Origin: Kalymmatonema hyalinum WJT4-NPBG1
Lineage (GTDB): Bacteria > Cyanobacteriota > Cyanobacteriia > Cyanobacteriales > Nostocaceae
Reading direction: 5' to 3'
Length of the DNA stretch: 42,840 bases
Assembly: GCA_019359075.1 (NCBI GenBank)
Contig: JAHHIB010000077.1
Span: 1 to 42,840 of the forward strand
In this document: positions 30,471 to 39,711 of the stretch, piece after piece
Layout of the letters: each line of letters begins with the position of its first letter
Numbering within the stretch: position 1 is the stretch's first letter
Notes under the pieces: generated by a model
The model's database searches: none
The model's input: the letters and a program-made list of their open reading frames with translations, nothing else
What the model was told of the DNA's origin: nothing
Program-made: the position numbers and the translations under genes

Positions 30471-33400
30471 ATGACTGAGGCAGAACTGCTAGAGGTAATT
30501 GAACAAGCAGCAACAGAGGGGGCGACGGAACTTGACCTCTCTGGCAATGAATTGACGGTTTTACCACCTGAGATTGGCAAGCTGACTCAACTTAAAAAAC
30601 TGATTCTCGGTAAATATCGGTATGACGAAGAGGGATATATCGTTGGTTTCATCGGGAACAAGCTGAGTGCTTTACCTGCCCAAATCGGATTACTAAATCA
30701 GCTTGAAGAACTTCAGATAGTTGACAATCACCTACAAAGTCTGCCCCCGGAATTTGGACAACTCACCAACTTGCAATCGCTCTACCTGATCAGTAATCAA
30801 CTGAGTGCTCTGCCCCCGGAAATTGTCCAACTCACCAATTTGCAAACGCTCCACCTGAGCAGGAATCAACTGAGTGCTCTGCCCCCGGAAATTGGACAAC
30901 TCACCAATTTGCAATCGCTCCACCTGTACAGTAATCAACTGAGTGCTCTGCCCCCGGAATTTGGACAACTCACCAATTTGCAAACGCTCCACCTGAGCAG
31001 GAATCAACTGAGTGCTCTGCCCCCGGAATTTGGACAACTCACCAATTTGCAAACGCTCCACCTGAGCAGGAATCAACTGAGTGCTCTGCCCCCGGAATTT
31101 GGACAACTCACCAATTTGCAAACGCTCCACCTGAGCAGGAATCAACTGAGTGCTCTGCCCCCGGAAATTGGACAACTCACCAATTTGCAATCGCTCGACC
31201 TCAGGAGTAATCAACTGAGTGCTCTGCCCCCGGAAATTGAACAACTCACCAACTTGCAATCGCTCGACCTGGGCTGGAATCAACTGAGTGCTCTGCCCCC
31301 GGAAATTGTCCAACTCACCAATTTGCAATCGCTCCACCTGTACAGTAATCAACTGAGTGCTCTGCCCCCGGAAATTGGACAACTCACCAACTTGCAATCG
31401 CTCGACCTGGGCTGGAATCAACTGAGTGCTCTGCCCCCGGAAATTGTCCAACTCACCAATTTGCAATCGCTCCACCTGTACAGTAATCAACTGAGTGCTC
31501 TGCCCCCGGAAATTGTCCAACTCACCAATTTGCAAACACTCGACCTCAGGAGTAATCAACTGAGTGCTCTGCCCCCGGAAATTGAACAACTCACCAACTT
31601 GCAATCGCTCCACCTGGGCTGGAATCAACTGAGTGCTCTGCCCCCGGAATTTGTCCAACTCACCAATTTGCAATCGCTCGACCTCAGCAGAAATCAACTG
31701 AGTGCTCTGCCCCCGGAAATTGTCCAACTCACCAATTTGCAATCGCTCCACCTGTACAGTAATCAACTGAGTGCTCTGCCCCCGGAAATTGGACAACTCA
31801 CCAACTTGCAATCGCTGGATCTACGTGGAAACCCTGTCCCTATTCCGCCTGAGATTTTAGGACCAAAGCAATTGCACGAAGATCCAGGTGATGTAAATGA
31901 AATTCTCGATTTCTATTTCCGGGTACAAGATCCAACCGAAACTGAACCACTTTATGAAGCAAAATTCTTGATTGTTGGCGAAGGGGGAGCTGGTAAAACC
32001 TCTTTAGCCAAGAAAATTAAAAACGAAAACTACAAACTCCAGTCAAATGAGAAATCAACTGAAGGTATTGACGTGATTCAGTGGCAATTCAAACTGCCCA
32101 ATGGAAAAGACTTTCGCGTTAATATTTGGGACTTTGGCGGTCAAGAAATCTACCACCAAACCCATCAGTTTTTCCTCACCGAACGTTCTCTCTATGCTTT
32201 AGTTGCCGATACTCGCAAAGAAAACACTGACTTTTACTGGTGGCTTAAGGTTGTCGAACTCTTGAGCGACAATAGCCCTGTTGTGATCATCAAAAACGAA
32301 AAACAAGACCGTCTGTGCGAAGTCAATGAACGGCAGTTGCGAGGAGAATTCACTAATTTAAAAGAAGTTTTAGCAACTAATTTAGCAACTAATCGCGGTT
32401 TACCAGAAGTAAAAAACGCTATTGAGCAATACATCAGCAGGCTGACCCACGTTGGTACACCTCTACCAAAACTTTGGGTGAGAGTCAGGTCTGCCCTAGA
32501 AAACGATTCTCGCAACCACATTAATCTTGAACAATATTACCAACTTTGCAAACTCAATAATTTAACTGACCGTAAAGATATGTTGCGCCTCAGTCGCTAT
32601 CTGCACGACCTCGGCGTTTGCCTGCACTTTCAAGACGATTCTACACTGAAAAACCATGTCATCCTCAAACCAGAATGGGGTACAACTGCTGTTTACAAAG
32701 TGTTGGACAATGATACTGTCAGGAAAAATCTGGGATGTTTTACCCAGGACGAACTTCAAGATATCTGGAGCGATGACGAATGTGCTGATATGCAGGATGA
32801 ACTCCTGCAACTGATGATGCGCTTCAAGCTTTGCTACCCAATTCCTAATCGTCCCAACAATTATATTGCACCGCAATTACTTGATATCAACGAACCTGAT
32901 TATAATTGGGACGAGAGTAATAACCTGATTTTACGCTATGAATACGAATTCATGCCCAAGGGAATTCTCACCCGCTTCATTGTTGAGACACACCCTTGGA
33001 TTGAACAACAAAAACTTGTTTGGAGAAGCGGGGTTGTTCTCAATAAAGACCAAAGCCGTGCCGAAGTCATTGAACATTACAATCAAAAAGAAATTAAAGT
33101 CCGTGTAGCCGGAAACCGCAAGAAAGAATTGCTAGCAGTCGTCACTCACGAACTCGACAAAATTCATCAGTCTTTTGAACGTTTGCAGTATCAAACTCTT
33201 GTTCCTTGTAATTGTAAAAAATGTGAAGGAAGCCAGTCTCCCCATGCTTATCCTCTGAACAAGCTGCGTGAGTTCCTAGACGCTCGTGCTTACCAAATCC
33301 AATGCATGAATAGTTATCAAATGGTCGATGTGCGTAGGCTAATTGACGATGTTAATTTACAAGCTACACCGTTACAACGAGAACTAGAGCAGGAGAGAAA

Positions 33401-33872
33401 AGCATCATTAACGCCAGAATTTAGAACCAGAAACTTAGTTTTTATTAGCTATAGTCATAAGGATAAAAAGTGGTTCGACGACCTCAAAATTCATTTAGAG
33501 CCATTGATTCGAGAACAAAATTTGCAACTTTGGGACGATACTAAAATCAAGCCTAGTGATATTTGGCGAGATGAAATTGCGGCAGCTCTAGCATCTGCAA
33601 AAGTAGCCTTGTTGCTGGTTAGTTCCAACTTTCTAGCGTCAGATTATATCAGTAAAAATGAGTTACCACCTCTGTTAGAAGCGGCTGAAGCAGGTGGAGT
33701 CACAATTCTTTGGGTACCGTTGCGTTCTAGTAACTACAAGGAAACAGCTATTGAAAAGTATCATGCTGCGTACTCTCCTGAGAAGCCATTGAACACCATC
33801 GCTGCTGCAAGACGAGATAAAGCTTGGGTAAAAGTCTGCGAAACAATCAAAGAAGCAGCAAACCGAGAATAA
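30471..33872 (+). CDS. Roco-family protein: LRR-Roc-COR-TIR
   Basis: 1,133 residues. The N-terminal LRRs include 16 near-identical 23-residue units (LPPEIGQLTNLQSLDLRSNQLSA type; about 90-460) plus a few diverged ones. Roc GTPase: G1 GEGGAGKT (503-510), G2 STEGIDV, G3 WDFGGQE (553-559), G4 NEKQD (609-613). COR dimerisation domain at about 670-930, with a CNCKKCEG cysteine cluster after it. TIR at about 985-1130 (VFISYSHKDKKW; candidate catalytic Glu 1064 in NELPPLL). LRR sensing would drive GTPase dimer change and TIR activation, possibly NAD+ cleavage; this is inferred from family knowledge. Start ATG 30471 lacks a good SD. Confidence 0.92.
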   Translation: MTEAELLEVIEQAATEGATELDLSGNELTVLPPEIGKLTQLKKLILGKYRYDEEGYIVGFIGNKLSALPAQIGLLNQLEELQIVDNHLQSLPPEFGQLTNLQSLYLISNQLSALPPEIVQLTNLQTLHLSRNQLSALPPEIGQLTNLQSLHLYSNQLSALPPEFGQLTNLQTLHLSRNQLSALPPEFGQLTNLQTLHLSRNQLSALPPEFGQLTNLQTLHLSRNQLSALPPEIGQLTNLQSLDLRSNQLSALPPEIEQLTNLQSLDLGWNQLSALPPEIVQLTNLQSLHLYSNQLSALPPEIGQLTNLQSLDLGWNQLSALPPEIVQLTNLQSLHLYSNQLSALPPEIVQLTNLQTLDLRSNQLSALPPEIEQLTNLQSLHLGWNQLSALPPEFVQLTNLQSLDLSRNQLSALPPEIVQLTNLQSLHLYSNQLSALPPEIGQLTNLQSLDLRGNPVPIPPEILGPKQLHEDPGDVNEILDFYFRVQDPTETEPLYEAKFLIVGEGGAGKTSLAKKIKNENYKLQSNEKSTEGIDVIQWQFKLPNGKDFRVNIWDFGGQEIYHQTHQFFLTERSLYALVADTRKENTDFYWWLKVVELLSDNSPVVIIKNEKQDRLCEVNERQLRGEFTNLKEVLATNLATNRGLPEVKNAIEQYISRLTHVGTPLPKLWVRVRSALENDSRNHINLEQYYQLCKLNNLTDRKDMLRLSRYLHDLGVCLHFQDDSTLKNHVILKPEWGTTAVYKVLDNDTVRKNLGCFTQDELQDIWSDDECADMQDELLQLMMRFKLCYPIPNRPNNYIAPQLLDINEPDYNWDESNNLILRYEYEFMPKGILTRFIVETHPWIEQQKLVWRSGVVLNKDQSRAEVIEHYNQKEIKVRVAGNRKKELLAVVTHELDKIHQSFERLQYQTLVPCNCKKCEGSQSPHAYPLNKLREFLDARAYQIQCMNSYQMVDVRRLIDDVNLQATPLQRELEQERKASLTPEFRTRNLVFISYSHKDKKWFDDLKIHLEPLIREQNLQLWDDTKIKPSDIWRDEIAAALASAKVALLLVSSNFLASDYISKNELPPLLEAAEAGGVTILWVPLRSSNYKETAIEKYHAAYSPEKPLNTIAAARRDKAWVKVCETIKEAANRE
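30745..31850 (+). repeat. coding tandem array of 69-bp LRR units
   Basis: Sixteen units repeat CTGAGTGCTCTGCCCCCGGA plus a short variable part. Differences are concentrated in GGACAA/GTCCAA/GAACAA and in the six bases that encode DLRS, HLYS, DLGW or HLSR, the exposed face of the LRR sheet. Confidence 0.95.
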
Positions 33873-34018
33873 TAGCGATCGCCATCTATGTAATGACATC
33901 ATTCTAAGACAGTTGGGACACCAATCCATAACCTTTTACATAAATCTTCGACTTCTAACTTTGTAAGGTTTCTGATTCTCCACTAAGCACTGCTGGGTCG
34001 TTTTGTCAATTAATTAGT
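33873..34018. other. short intergenic region
   Basis: HIP1 right after the Roco stop; nothing else recognised. Confidence 0.5.
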
Positions 34019-34180
34019 CTAAAAATCAATAGAGGAAAACAATGTAGAAAGCGATCGCTTCATGTGCCAGTGCCAGAATGCGATTGCGCAGAGCGCAGTG
34101 CCGGATGCGATCGCTACCACCAAAATAAATATTCCCGCAATCAAAAACGCTGCCCCAATAAGATGGAATTTCAAACCCAT
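34019..34180 (-). CDS. small single-pass membrane protein (53 aa)
   Basis: Reads MGLKFHLIGAAFLIAGIFIL and continues VVAIASGTALCAIAFW, a strong membrane helix at residues 6-25. ATG at 34180 is preceded by GAGGTGGGTA, a GAGGTG site. The C-terminal half is encoded by a HIP-type hairpin (34,050-34,118), so the real protein may have been shorter before the repeat arrived. No family recognised. It is convergent with the Roco gene. Confidence 0.4.
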   Translation of the reverse strand: MGLKFHLIGAAFLIAGIFILVVAIASGTALCAIAFWHWHMKRSLSTLFSSIDF

Positions 34181-34366
34181 TACCCACCTCGTTGAGGAAA
34201 ATCACCTCAACACCCATACGGCTAAAATCTCGCGCCAAAGAGTGCAGCTTGCTCATACAAAGTGCGGATCTGTTGGGGACAGACCAACTACTACACGACG
34301 CGAGCGGGAATATCCTCTTCAGCTTAAGACCATAAAATGTATGAAATACGCGTTTTAATTTTAAAT

Positions 34367-34531
34367 ATGACCCAAGATAAAGACAGAACAGGCGAAACCC
34401 GCGTTACCTCAGAAGGCAATTTTGTAACCGACGATTACGGTAGAGAACGCCAAGCAACTCCAGAAGAAATCGAAGCACAGATCCAACAATGGGAAGAGGA
34501 GAGCAGGAATGAGAAAGGCAAACGCAAATGA
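34367..34531 (+). CDS. small acidic/charged hypothetical protein (54 aa)
   Basis: Reads MTQDKDRTGETRVTSEGNFV, then DDYGRERQATPEEIEAQIQQ and a charged tail. An ATG 30 bp upstream is in frame, but its codons encode hydrophobic residues unlike the rest, so 34367 is preferred. Its 3' end overlaps the next start by 23 bp, suggesting coupled translation. Confidence 0.55.
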   Translation: MTQDKDRTGETRVTSEGNFVTDDYGRERQATPEEIEAQIQQWEEESRNEKGKRK

Positions 34532-34940
34532 CCTGTACCCAGACAGAATGGTTTACTACAGCGGTAGGGTATACCAAGTAGAGTTTCGCACAAGAGACAC
34601 AGTTCGGCTTGTGGTTCCTGGTCAAAAATCGACTATGTTGTACCAACCCTATCCTGGCAGTTACACCACTTTTAGCCGTTGGGATGTGCCGATAAATTCA
34701 CCGTTGCTATTTGTGGAGGATGAGCTAAGAATGCAGCTGAAAACGACGGGCACCCAACAATGGCACTTAGGCGATACCATTCGGGTTAACAGACCAGGGT
34801 CCAAGTTTCATGATTGGAAAGGTGTAGTTGTTGACAGTTACATCGCTTGTGGAAAGACCTGGGTGCAGGCATTCTTTGACGACATTTCGCTTGAGTTTTG
34901 CGATGAGGATGTTGTTCTAGTATCCAGCGTGGCAGCGTAG
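34509..34940 (+). CDS. hypothetical protein with KOW/SH3-like C-terminal module (143 aa)
   Basis: It begins within the end of the previous gene (AGCAGGAATG, a GAGAGCAGGA-like SD). N-terminal beta-rich part: VYYSGRVYQVEFRTRDTVRL. C-terminal part: LGDTIRVNRPGSKFHDWKGV, VVDSYIACGKTWVQAFFDD, resembling a small SH3/KOW barrel. Proteins of this kind occur in cyanobacterial mobile DNA, without a known role. Confidence 0.6.
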   Translation: MRKANANDLYPDRMVYYSGRVYQVEFRTRDTVRLVVPGQKSTMLYQPYPGSYTTFSRWDVPINSPLLFVEDELRMQLKTTGTQQWHLGDTIRVNRPGSKFHDWKGVVVDSYIACGKTWVQAFFDDISLEFCDEDVVLVSSVAA

Positions 34941-35049
34941 GCAAGCGAGTGGGGGAATTCCGGCGAAATGCAGGCGAACGGCACAAGCTTTGAACTAATT
35001 ATCCCTCTTCTAAGAAACCGTATTTGCTGAGGGTTGAGGTAAGACTTTG

Positions 35050-35475
35050 GTGACTCAGTTTGTCCGGGGCTGGATTGGGAGAAACCGAGATTATTACCTT
35101 GATCTAGCTGAGTTTGACGCTCTTAACCGGGGGATAGTTGATTTTTCGGAATGGGCGCAAATCGTTGTTGAGAAAGGGGTTGAAGGTTTACCTCCTTATA
35201 TTAAAGAGGTAATGGGCGATGAATTGCTAGCGGCTAATCCGTTACGAAGCATTGCTTTGCCTCCCGATGCAGACAAACGAAACATCAACTATATAGAACT
35301 TGGCACTCAAAATCTTGCTTTACTGAGGATTGCCATTCACTATGACCGTGACTCAGCGGTCGGATTCGTTTCGCGAGTTATCCGCGAGCATTTTCAGAGA
35401 AATTGGGACAAGGTTTATGCCTCTCAAGTAGCAGCGGAAGATTATAAAAATTGGAAATTTAGGAAAGAACAATGA
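35050..35475 (+). CDS. hypothetical protein (141-142 aa)
   Basis: The start is GTG 35050 or the TTG just before it, both after a GAGGT site at about 35,034. The sequence is mixed alpha/beta (FVRGWIGRNRDYYLDLAEFD; YIKEVMGDELLAANPLRSIA; YDRDSAVGFVSRVIREHFQR). No family recognised. It ends in ATGA overlap with the next gene, so the pair is translationally coupled. Confidence 0.62.
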   Translation: MTQFVRGWIGRNRDYYLDLAEFDALNRGIVDFSEWAQIVVEKGVEGLPPYIKEVMGDELLAANPLRSIALPPDADKRNINYIELGTQNLALLRIAIHYDRDSAVGFVSRVIREHFQRNWDKVYASQVAAEDYKNWKFRKEQ

Positions 35476-35801
35476 CTTCTACAATCAACACCGAATTTAC
35501 CACAGAGCGCGTCTCCTCTGCAGTTCAAGCGATTTTAGACGTGTTGGGAGAACCAGAAACGGATCTACATCGTCAAGCCCTAGCTGCTTTCATTCGCGGT
35601 GACCATCAGCGTGTAAAGCGACTAGCTGCAACCAATTTATCAGATTACTACTGCAAATCTCTTGGTTACTTAGGCGGCGCATTAAAGCTTACGCCGAATA
35701 CTGATACTATCTTGGCAGAGTCGGCAAGAGCCGCTGCCGCGTTTGTGGAAGAGAAAACTTTGCATCAACTTGGGGAAGCGATCGCGGCTGCTCTTAATTA
35801 G
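35472..35801 (+). CDS. helical hypothetical protein (109 aa)
   Basis: The ATGA overlap at 35,472-35,475 couples it to the upstream gene. All-helical pattern: VSSAVQAILDVLGEPETDLH, RQALAAFIRGDHQRVKRLAA, ESARAAAAFVEEKTLHQLGE. Possibly forms a complex with its partner. It is followed by a TTCTTAGAGGAAA motif (35,817-35,829) and a terminator. Confidence 0.62.
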   Translation: MTSTINTEFTTERVSSAVQAILDVLGEPETDLHRQALAAFIRGDHQRVKRLAATNLSDYYCKSLGYLGGALKLTPNTDTILAESARAAAAFVEEKTLHQLGEAIAAALN

Positions 35802-35863
35802 TTTTTGAGAAAATTTTCTTAGAGGAAAAGGCAATTATTTGGCTCATTTAATCAGGAGCCAGA

Positions 35864-35896
35864 AGCTCCCGGTCATGCATCGGGGGCTTTGTTGTT
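35864..35896 (+). terminator. terminator-like hairpin
   Basis: AGCTCCCG pairs with CGGGGGCT (one G-T) around a 9-base loop, followed by TTGTTGTT. Confidence 0.6.
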
Positions 35897-36218
35897 AGTT
35901 GTAGCGGCTTGCAAACACTTTTAATTGACAAAAGAAGCCTATTAGTAAGTGATTACTGACGAAAGTGGTTTTTATTTCAACCCATTTTTGAAGATTTTTT
36001 ACATATTGCGTAAAGAAAAAGTGCAGATGTGAGTAATACTTAGAAGTTCAAAATTAATGATTTTGTAGCTTCAAACTTTTTAAAAAAACTTCTACTTTAT
36101 TAAGAGGAATCTACTTGAATTGGAGAATTTTTGAGGAAAATTTTAAGAATTAATAATTAACCAGAATGGATCGGTAGTTGTTTGTATCTTCTAATCAGCC
36201 CCCTCCAGAGTTATTGCC
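35897..36218. other. AT-rich leader region of the CHAT-TIR operon
   Basis: 322 bp, strongly AT-rich, with no gene. No clear -10/-35 pair could be chosen; the promoter of the operon should be here. Confidence 0.5.
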
Positions 36219-37274
36219 GTGAAAAAGATATTAATTCTGACTGCGAACCCAAAGAATACAGACCGACTGCGCCTGGATGAAGAGGTGCGGGAAATCCAGG
36301 CGGCGTTGAACCAGTCCAAAAATCGAGACCAGTTTGAAATCATGACTCGTTGGGCCGTTCGAGTGGATGATCTACAGCCGATTCTGTTGGATCACATTCC
36401 TGATATCGTTCATTTCTCCGGGCATGGTGGGGGGAGCCAAGGATTAGCGCTGGAAAATGAACTGGGGCAGATGCAGTTGGTCAGTGCTACAGCGTTAGCA
36501 GGGCTGTTTAAGTTGTTTAAGGCGAATGTGGAGTGCGTTTTTTTGAACGCCTGCTATTCCGAAGAACAAGCAAAAGCAATTCATCAGCACATTAATTGCG
36601 TGGTGGGAATGAATCAGGCAATTGGTGATCAAGCCGCTGTTAAGTTTGCTAAGGGCTTTTACCAGGCAATCGGCAGGAGCAAGTCCTACGCAGATGCTTT
36701 TGAATTTGGCTGTAATGCTATTGATCTGCAGGGAATTCCAGAATCTTCCATACCAGTTCTTAAATATAAAACTGAGGAATTAGCCCCTCGGTTTGACGAA
36801 GTAACTCATCGACAAAATATACCCGACCAAAACCAGGAAAATTTTCAATATGATGTTTATATCAGCTATATAGAGCAGGAGCCTGATACTACTTGGGTTT
36901 GGGATGTATTACTACCTCGTTTAGAGCAGGCTAACTTACGAATTGCAGTATCTGGTGATATAGCAAGCCCCGGTGTGGCTCGTGTCGTCAATATTGAGCA
37001 GGGAATTAGGCAAGCGAAGCGAACAATTATTGTTTTGTCTGCGGCATATTTAGCGAACTACGAAGCGACGTTTGAAAACATCCTTGGGCAAACCATTGGG
37101 ATTCAAGAAGGAACTTACCGTCTGCTGCCTGTAAAAGCCCTACCATTTGATCCCAGTCAGTTGCCTACACGTTTGAGTATGCTGACAACTCTTGATCTTG
37201 CTCATCCTCGTCGATCTGAGCGTGAATTTGAACGATTAATCCATGCATTGCGCGAATCATTACCGCAGATGTAA
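36219..37274 (+). CDS. CHAT-TIR fusion protein
   Basis: 351 residues, GTG start. Residues 1-175 are a CHAT (caspase-like) domain: LILTANPKNTDRLRLDEEVR, HFSGHGGG with His 69 and LNACYS with Cys 112, both catalytic residues present; AIGDQAAVKFAKGFYQAIG is typical of stand-alone CHAT modules. Residues about 212-345 are a TIR-like domain: YDVYISYIEQEP, LLPRLEQANLRI, RQAKRTIIVLSAAYLANYEA. No membrane segment. It is the first gene of an operon with the TIR-STAND gene 12 bp downstream. A protease effector recruited by TIR-TIR contacts is the likely role (inference). Confidence 0.87.
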   Translation: MKKILILTANPKNTDRLRLDEEVREIQAALNQSKNRDQFEIMTRWAVRVDDLQPILLDHIPDIVHFSGHGGGSQGLALENELGQMQLVSATALAGLFKLFKANVECVFLNACYSEEQAKAIHQHINCVVGMNQAIGDQAAVKFAKGFYQAIGRSKSYADAFEFGCNAIDLQGIPESSIPVLKYKTEELAPRFDEVTHRQNIPDQNQENFQYDVYISYIEQEPDTTWVWDVLLPRLEQANLRIAVSGDIASPGVARVVNIEQGIRQAKRTIIVLSAAYLANYEATFENILGQTIGIQEGTYRLLPVKALPFDPSQLPTRLSMLTTLDLAHPRRSEREFERLIHALRESLPQM

Positions 37275-37286
37275 TCGAGAACCACC

Positions 37287-39707
37287 ATGAACAAAGAGTA
37301 TGACCTATTTATTTCTTATGCGGATGCTGATCGCCCCTGGGTAGAAGGTTACTTATTAGACGCGCTCACTCAAGCGGGGGTTCGGCACCTCTCAGAAACC
37401 GCGTTTCGATTGGGCTCTCCTCGGATTCAAGAGTTCCAGCGTGCTGTCCAGCAAAGTCAGCGTACCTTACTAGTGCTGTCTCCAGCTTATTTGGCAGATA
37501 GCTTTAACCAATTTGTGGATCTGCTGGGGCAGACTTATGGTGAAGAAACACAGACATGGCCAGTGATTCCATTGGTTCTGCAACCCGTGCAACTGCCGCC
37601 TCGATTAGCCATGCTGGTGCAATTGAGAGCAGTCACTGCCGAAGAACAGACAACTGCTATTACTCGCCTCTGTGCTGACTTAAAGCTGACTGTCCCTACT
37701 TCTTCAGCCAAACCACCCTGTCCCTACCCAGGGATGGAACCGTTTACTGAGGCAATGAGCGATCGCTTTTTTGGGCGTGAGGAAGAAATTGAGGAACTGC
37801 TGGGACGTTTACGTTTGCATCCATTTTTGATGGTGATTGGACCTTCAGGTAGTGGCAAATCTTCCTTGGTGTTTGCCGGACTCCTTCCAAAACTACGTCA
37901 GGTTGGGTTCTTTGGTGCAGGGGAATGGTTGGTTCGCTCTATGCGTCCTGGAGCAACTCCTTTAACAACGCTTAAAGAAATTTTAGGCAACGATCCAATT
38001 ACAGCCAGAAATATTACCCAGATACTGTCAACTCAGCCCAATGCCCAAAGATTTTTGCTCGTGATTGATCAGTTCGAGGAAGTGTTTACTCAAGTAAGCC
38101 AGGAGACGGTTCCATTTCAACAAGCATTGCTTGAGTTAACTGAGATAACCAATGTTTACCTAGTGCTAACAGTTCGCGCTGACTTTTATTCAGACTTGAT
38201 GACATCACTTTTGTGGCGAAAAATTCAAGCACACCGACTAGAGGTCGTACCATTAGATGAAGTAGGATTACGGCAGGCGATTCTAAAGCCTGCTGAAGAT
38301 GTCGGCGTGTTTATCGAGCCTGCTTTACTAGAAAGATTAGTCGCTGATGCGAGGGGAGAACCTGGTGTTTTACCGTTGCTCCAAGAGACGCTAGTGCTTC
38401 TGTGGGAACATCTAGAGCGGCGACTCCTACCGCTTAGAGCTTATGAAGCATTGATTCTACCCCGAAAGGCTTATGGAATTGGTGGGAGTGAACATCGCAC
38501 TGGGTTACAGGTGGCGATCGCCCGCCGCGCCGATGATGCATTAGCAACGCTGGAAGTCGAACCAGACAAGCAGAGAGCCATTGCTCGACGGATTTTTCTC
38601 CGGTTAGTGCAGTTTGGCGAAGGACGCGCTGACACTCGCCGCCAGCAACCGATGAATGCACTACAAGCTGTAGGTGATGATTTCAATCTGTTCGACCAGA
38701 CTTTGCACCATCTAGCCAATAGACGCCTGTTAACTTTAAGCAGTGAGGAAACGAGCACCGCAATCAAAGTAGATATTGCTCACGAAGCATTGATTAGCGG
38801 TTGGCCCTCCTTACAGCAGTGGATTCTTGAGCGCCGAGAAGCTGAGCAAACCCGCAGACGGCTAACGGCAAAAGCTGAGGAATGGGTTCGCCTGGGTGAA
38901 GGGGCAGGTGGTTTATTGGACAAAATTGAACTGGATGAAGCAGAGCGATGGTTGTCAAGTCAGGATGCGATTGATTTGGGTTACGATGCATCACTTCCGA
39001 GGCTAATCACTGCTAGTCAACGCATGATTAGGCAGGCTAAAGCCAAACAATTGTTACGTTTTGGCTTTTTCATGGCAACCCTAAGTACAGTGTTGGGTGT
39101 ACTTTTTATTTTGGTTTTTCCCTGGTCAGCCATCTTTCTAAATAACCATGGGTTTGAAAAATTTAGTAAGGGTCAAGATGAGACTGCGCTACAAGATTTT
39201 AATCTTGCACTCATGCTCAATCCAACGCTTGCAGATGCTCTGTACAACCGGGGCTTGATCTATCAGGAAAGGCAAGACTTTGATCTTGCTCGTGCAAACT
39301 ATCAAGCTGCGGTAGAGCATCGCTATGCACCAGCGTATGGCAATTTGGCACGACTAGAAATTATTCGGGAACAAAACTACACTAAAGCCGCCGCTCTAGC
39401 TACAGAAGGTTTACAATTGACAACCGACGATGAAGCGCGATATACGCTGCTCAAGAATTTAGGTTGGGCACAATTGAAACTCAAAAAATACCCTCAAGCA
39501 GAAGTAAATTTGAAACATGCCATTACTCTAGATCCCCAGCGGGGATCAGCCTACTGCTTGCTGGCACAAGTTTTAGAATTTGACGGACCAAAGCCTGCGG
39601 TGCGGGAGCAGTGGAATAATTGCCTAAAGTTTGGCAGTTCAGATCATCCGGATGAACGTGGTTGGATCGAAAAAGCAAAATCAAAACTTAGTAAAGAAGG
39701 ATCGTAG
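37287..39707 (+). CDS. TIR-STAND ATPase with membrane helix and TPRs
   Basis: 806 residues. TIR-like domain at 1-135 (EYDLFISYADADRPWVEGYL; LLVLSPAYLADSFNQFVDLL), where the usual catalytic Glu position reads Asp. STAND NTPase of the nSTAND1 type: CPYPGMEPF, FFGREEEIEELLGRL, Walker A GPSGSGKSS (185-193), Walker B LLVIDQFEE (257-265), and a GEPGVLPLLQETLVLLWE helix bundle. One membrane helix at about 589-619 (FGFFMATLSTVLGVLFILVF). TPRs at about 625-790 (ALYNRGLIYQERQDFDLARA). The TPR part would lie across the membrane from the ATPase. Probably a sensor switch of the operon. Confidence 0.9.
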   Translation: MNKEYDLFISYADADRPWVEGYLLDALTQAGVRHLSETAFRLGSPRIQEFQRAVQQSQRTLLVLSPAYLADSFNQFVDLLGQTYGEETQTWPVIPLVLQPVQLPPRLAMLVQLRAVTAEEQTTAITRLCADLKLTVPTSSAKPPCPYPGMEPFTEAMSDRFFGREEEIEELLGRLRLHPFLMVIGPSGSGKSSLVFAGLLPKLRQVGFFGAGEWLVRSMRPGATPLTTLKEILGNDPITARNITQILSTQPNAQRFLLVIDQFEEVFTQVSQETVPFQQALLELTEITNVYLVLTVRADFYSDLMTSLLWRKIQAHRLEVVPLDEVGLRQAILKPAEDVGVFIEPALLERLVADARGEPGVLPLLQETLVLLWEHLERRLLPLRAYEALILPRKAYGIGGSEHRTGLQVAIARRADDALATLEVEPDKQRAIARRIFLRLVQFGEGRADTRRQQPMNALQAVGDDFNLFDQTLHHLANRRLLTLSSEETSTAIKVDIAHEALISGWPSLQQWILERREAEQTRRRLTAKAEEWVRLGEGAGGLLDKIELDEAERWLSSQDAIDLGYDASLPRLITASQRMIRQAKAKQLLRFGFFMATLSTVLGVLFILVFPWSAIFLNNHGFEKFSKGQDETALQDFNLALMLNPTLADALYNRGLIYQERQDFDLARANYQAAVEHRYAPAYGNLARLEIIREQNYTKAAALATEGLQLTTDDEARYTLLKNLGWAQLKLKKYPQAEVNLKHAITLDPQRGSAYCLLAQVLEFDGPKPAVREQWNNCLKFGSSDHPDERGWIEKAKSKLSKEGS

Positions 39708-39711
39708 GTAT

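Noticed and set aside
30732-31811. 359-codon open frame antisense to the LRR array
   Set aside because: It exists only because the 69-bp unit is a multiple of three and has no stop in this antisense phase. It has no start signals and yields a monotonous repeat.
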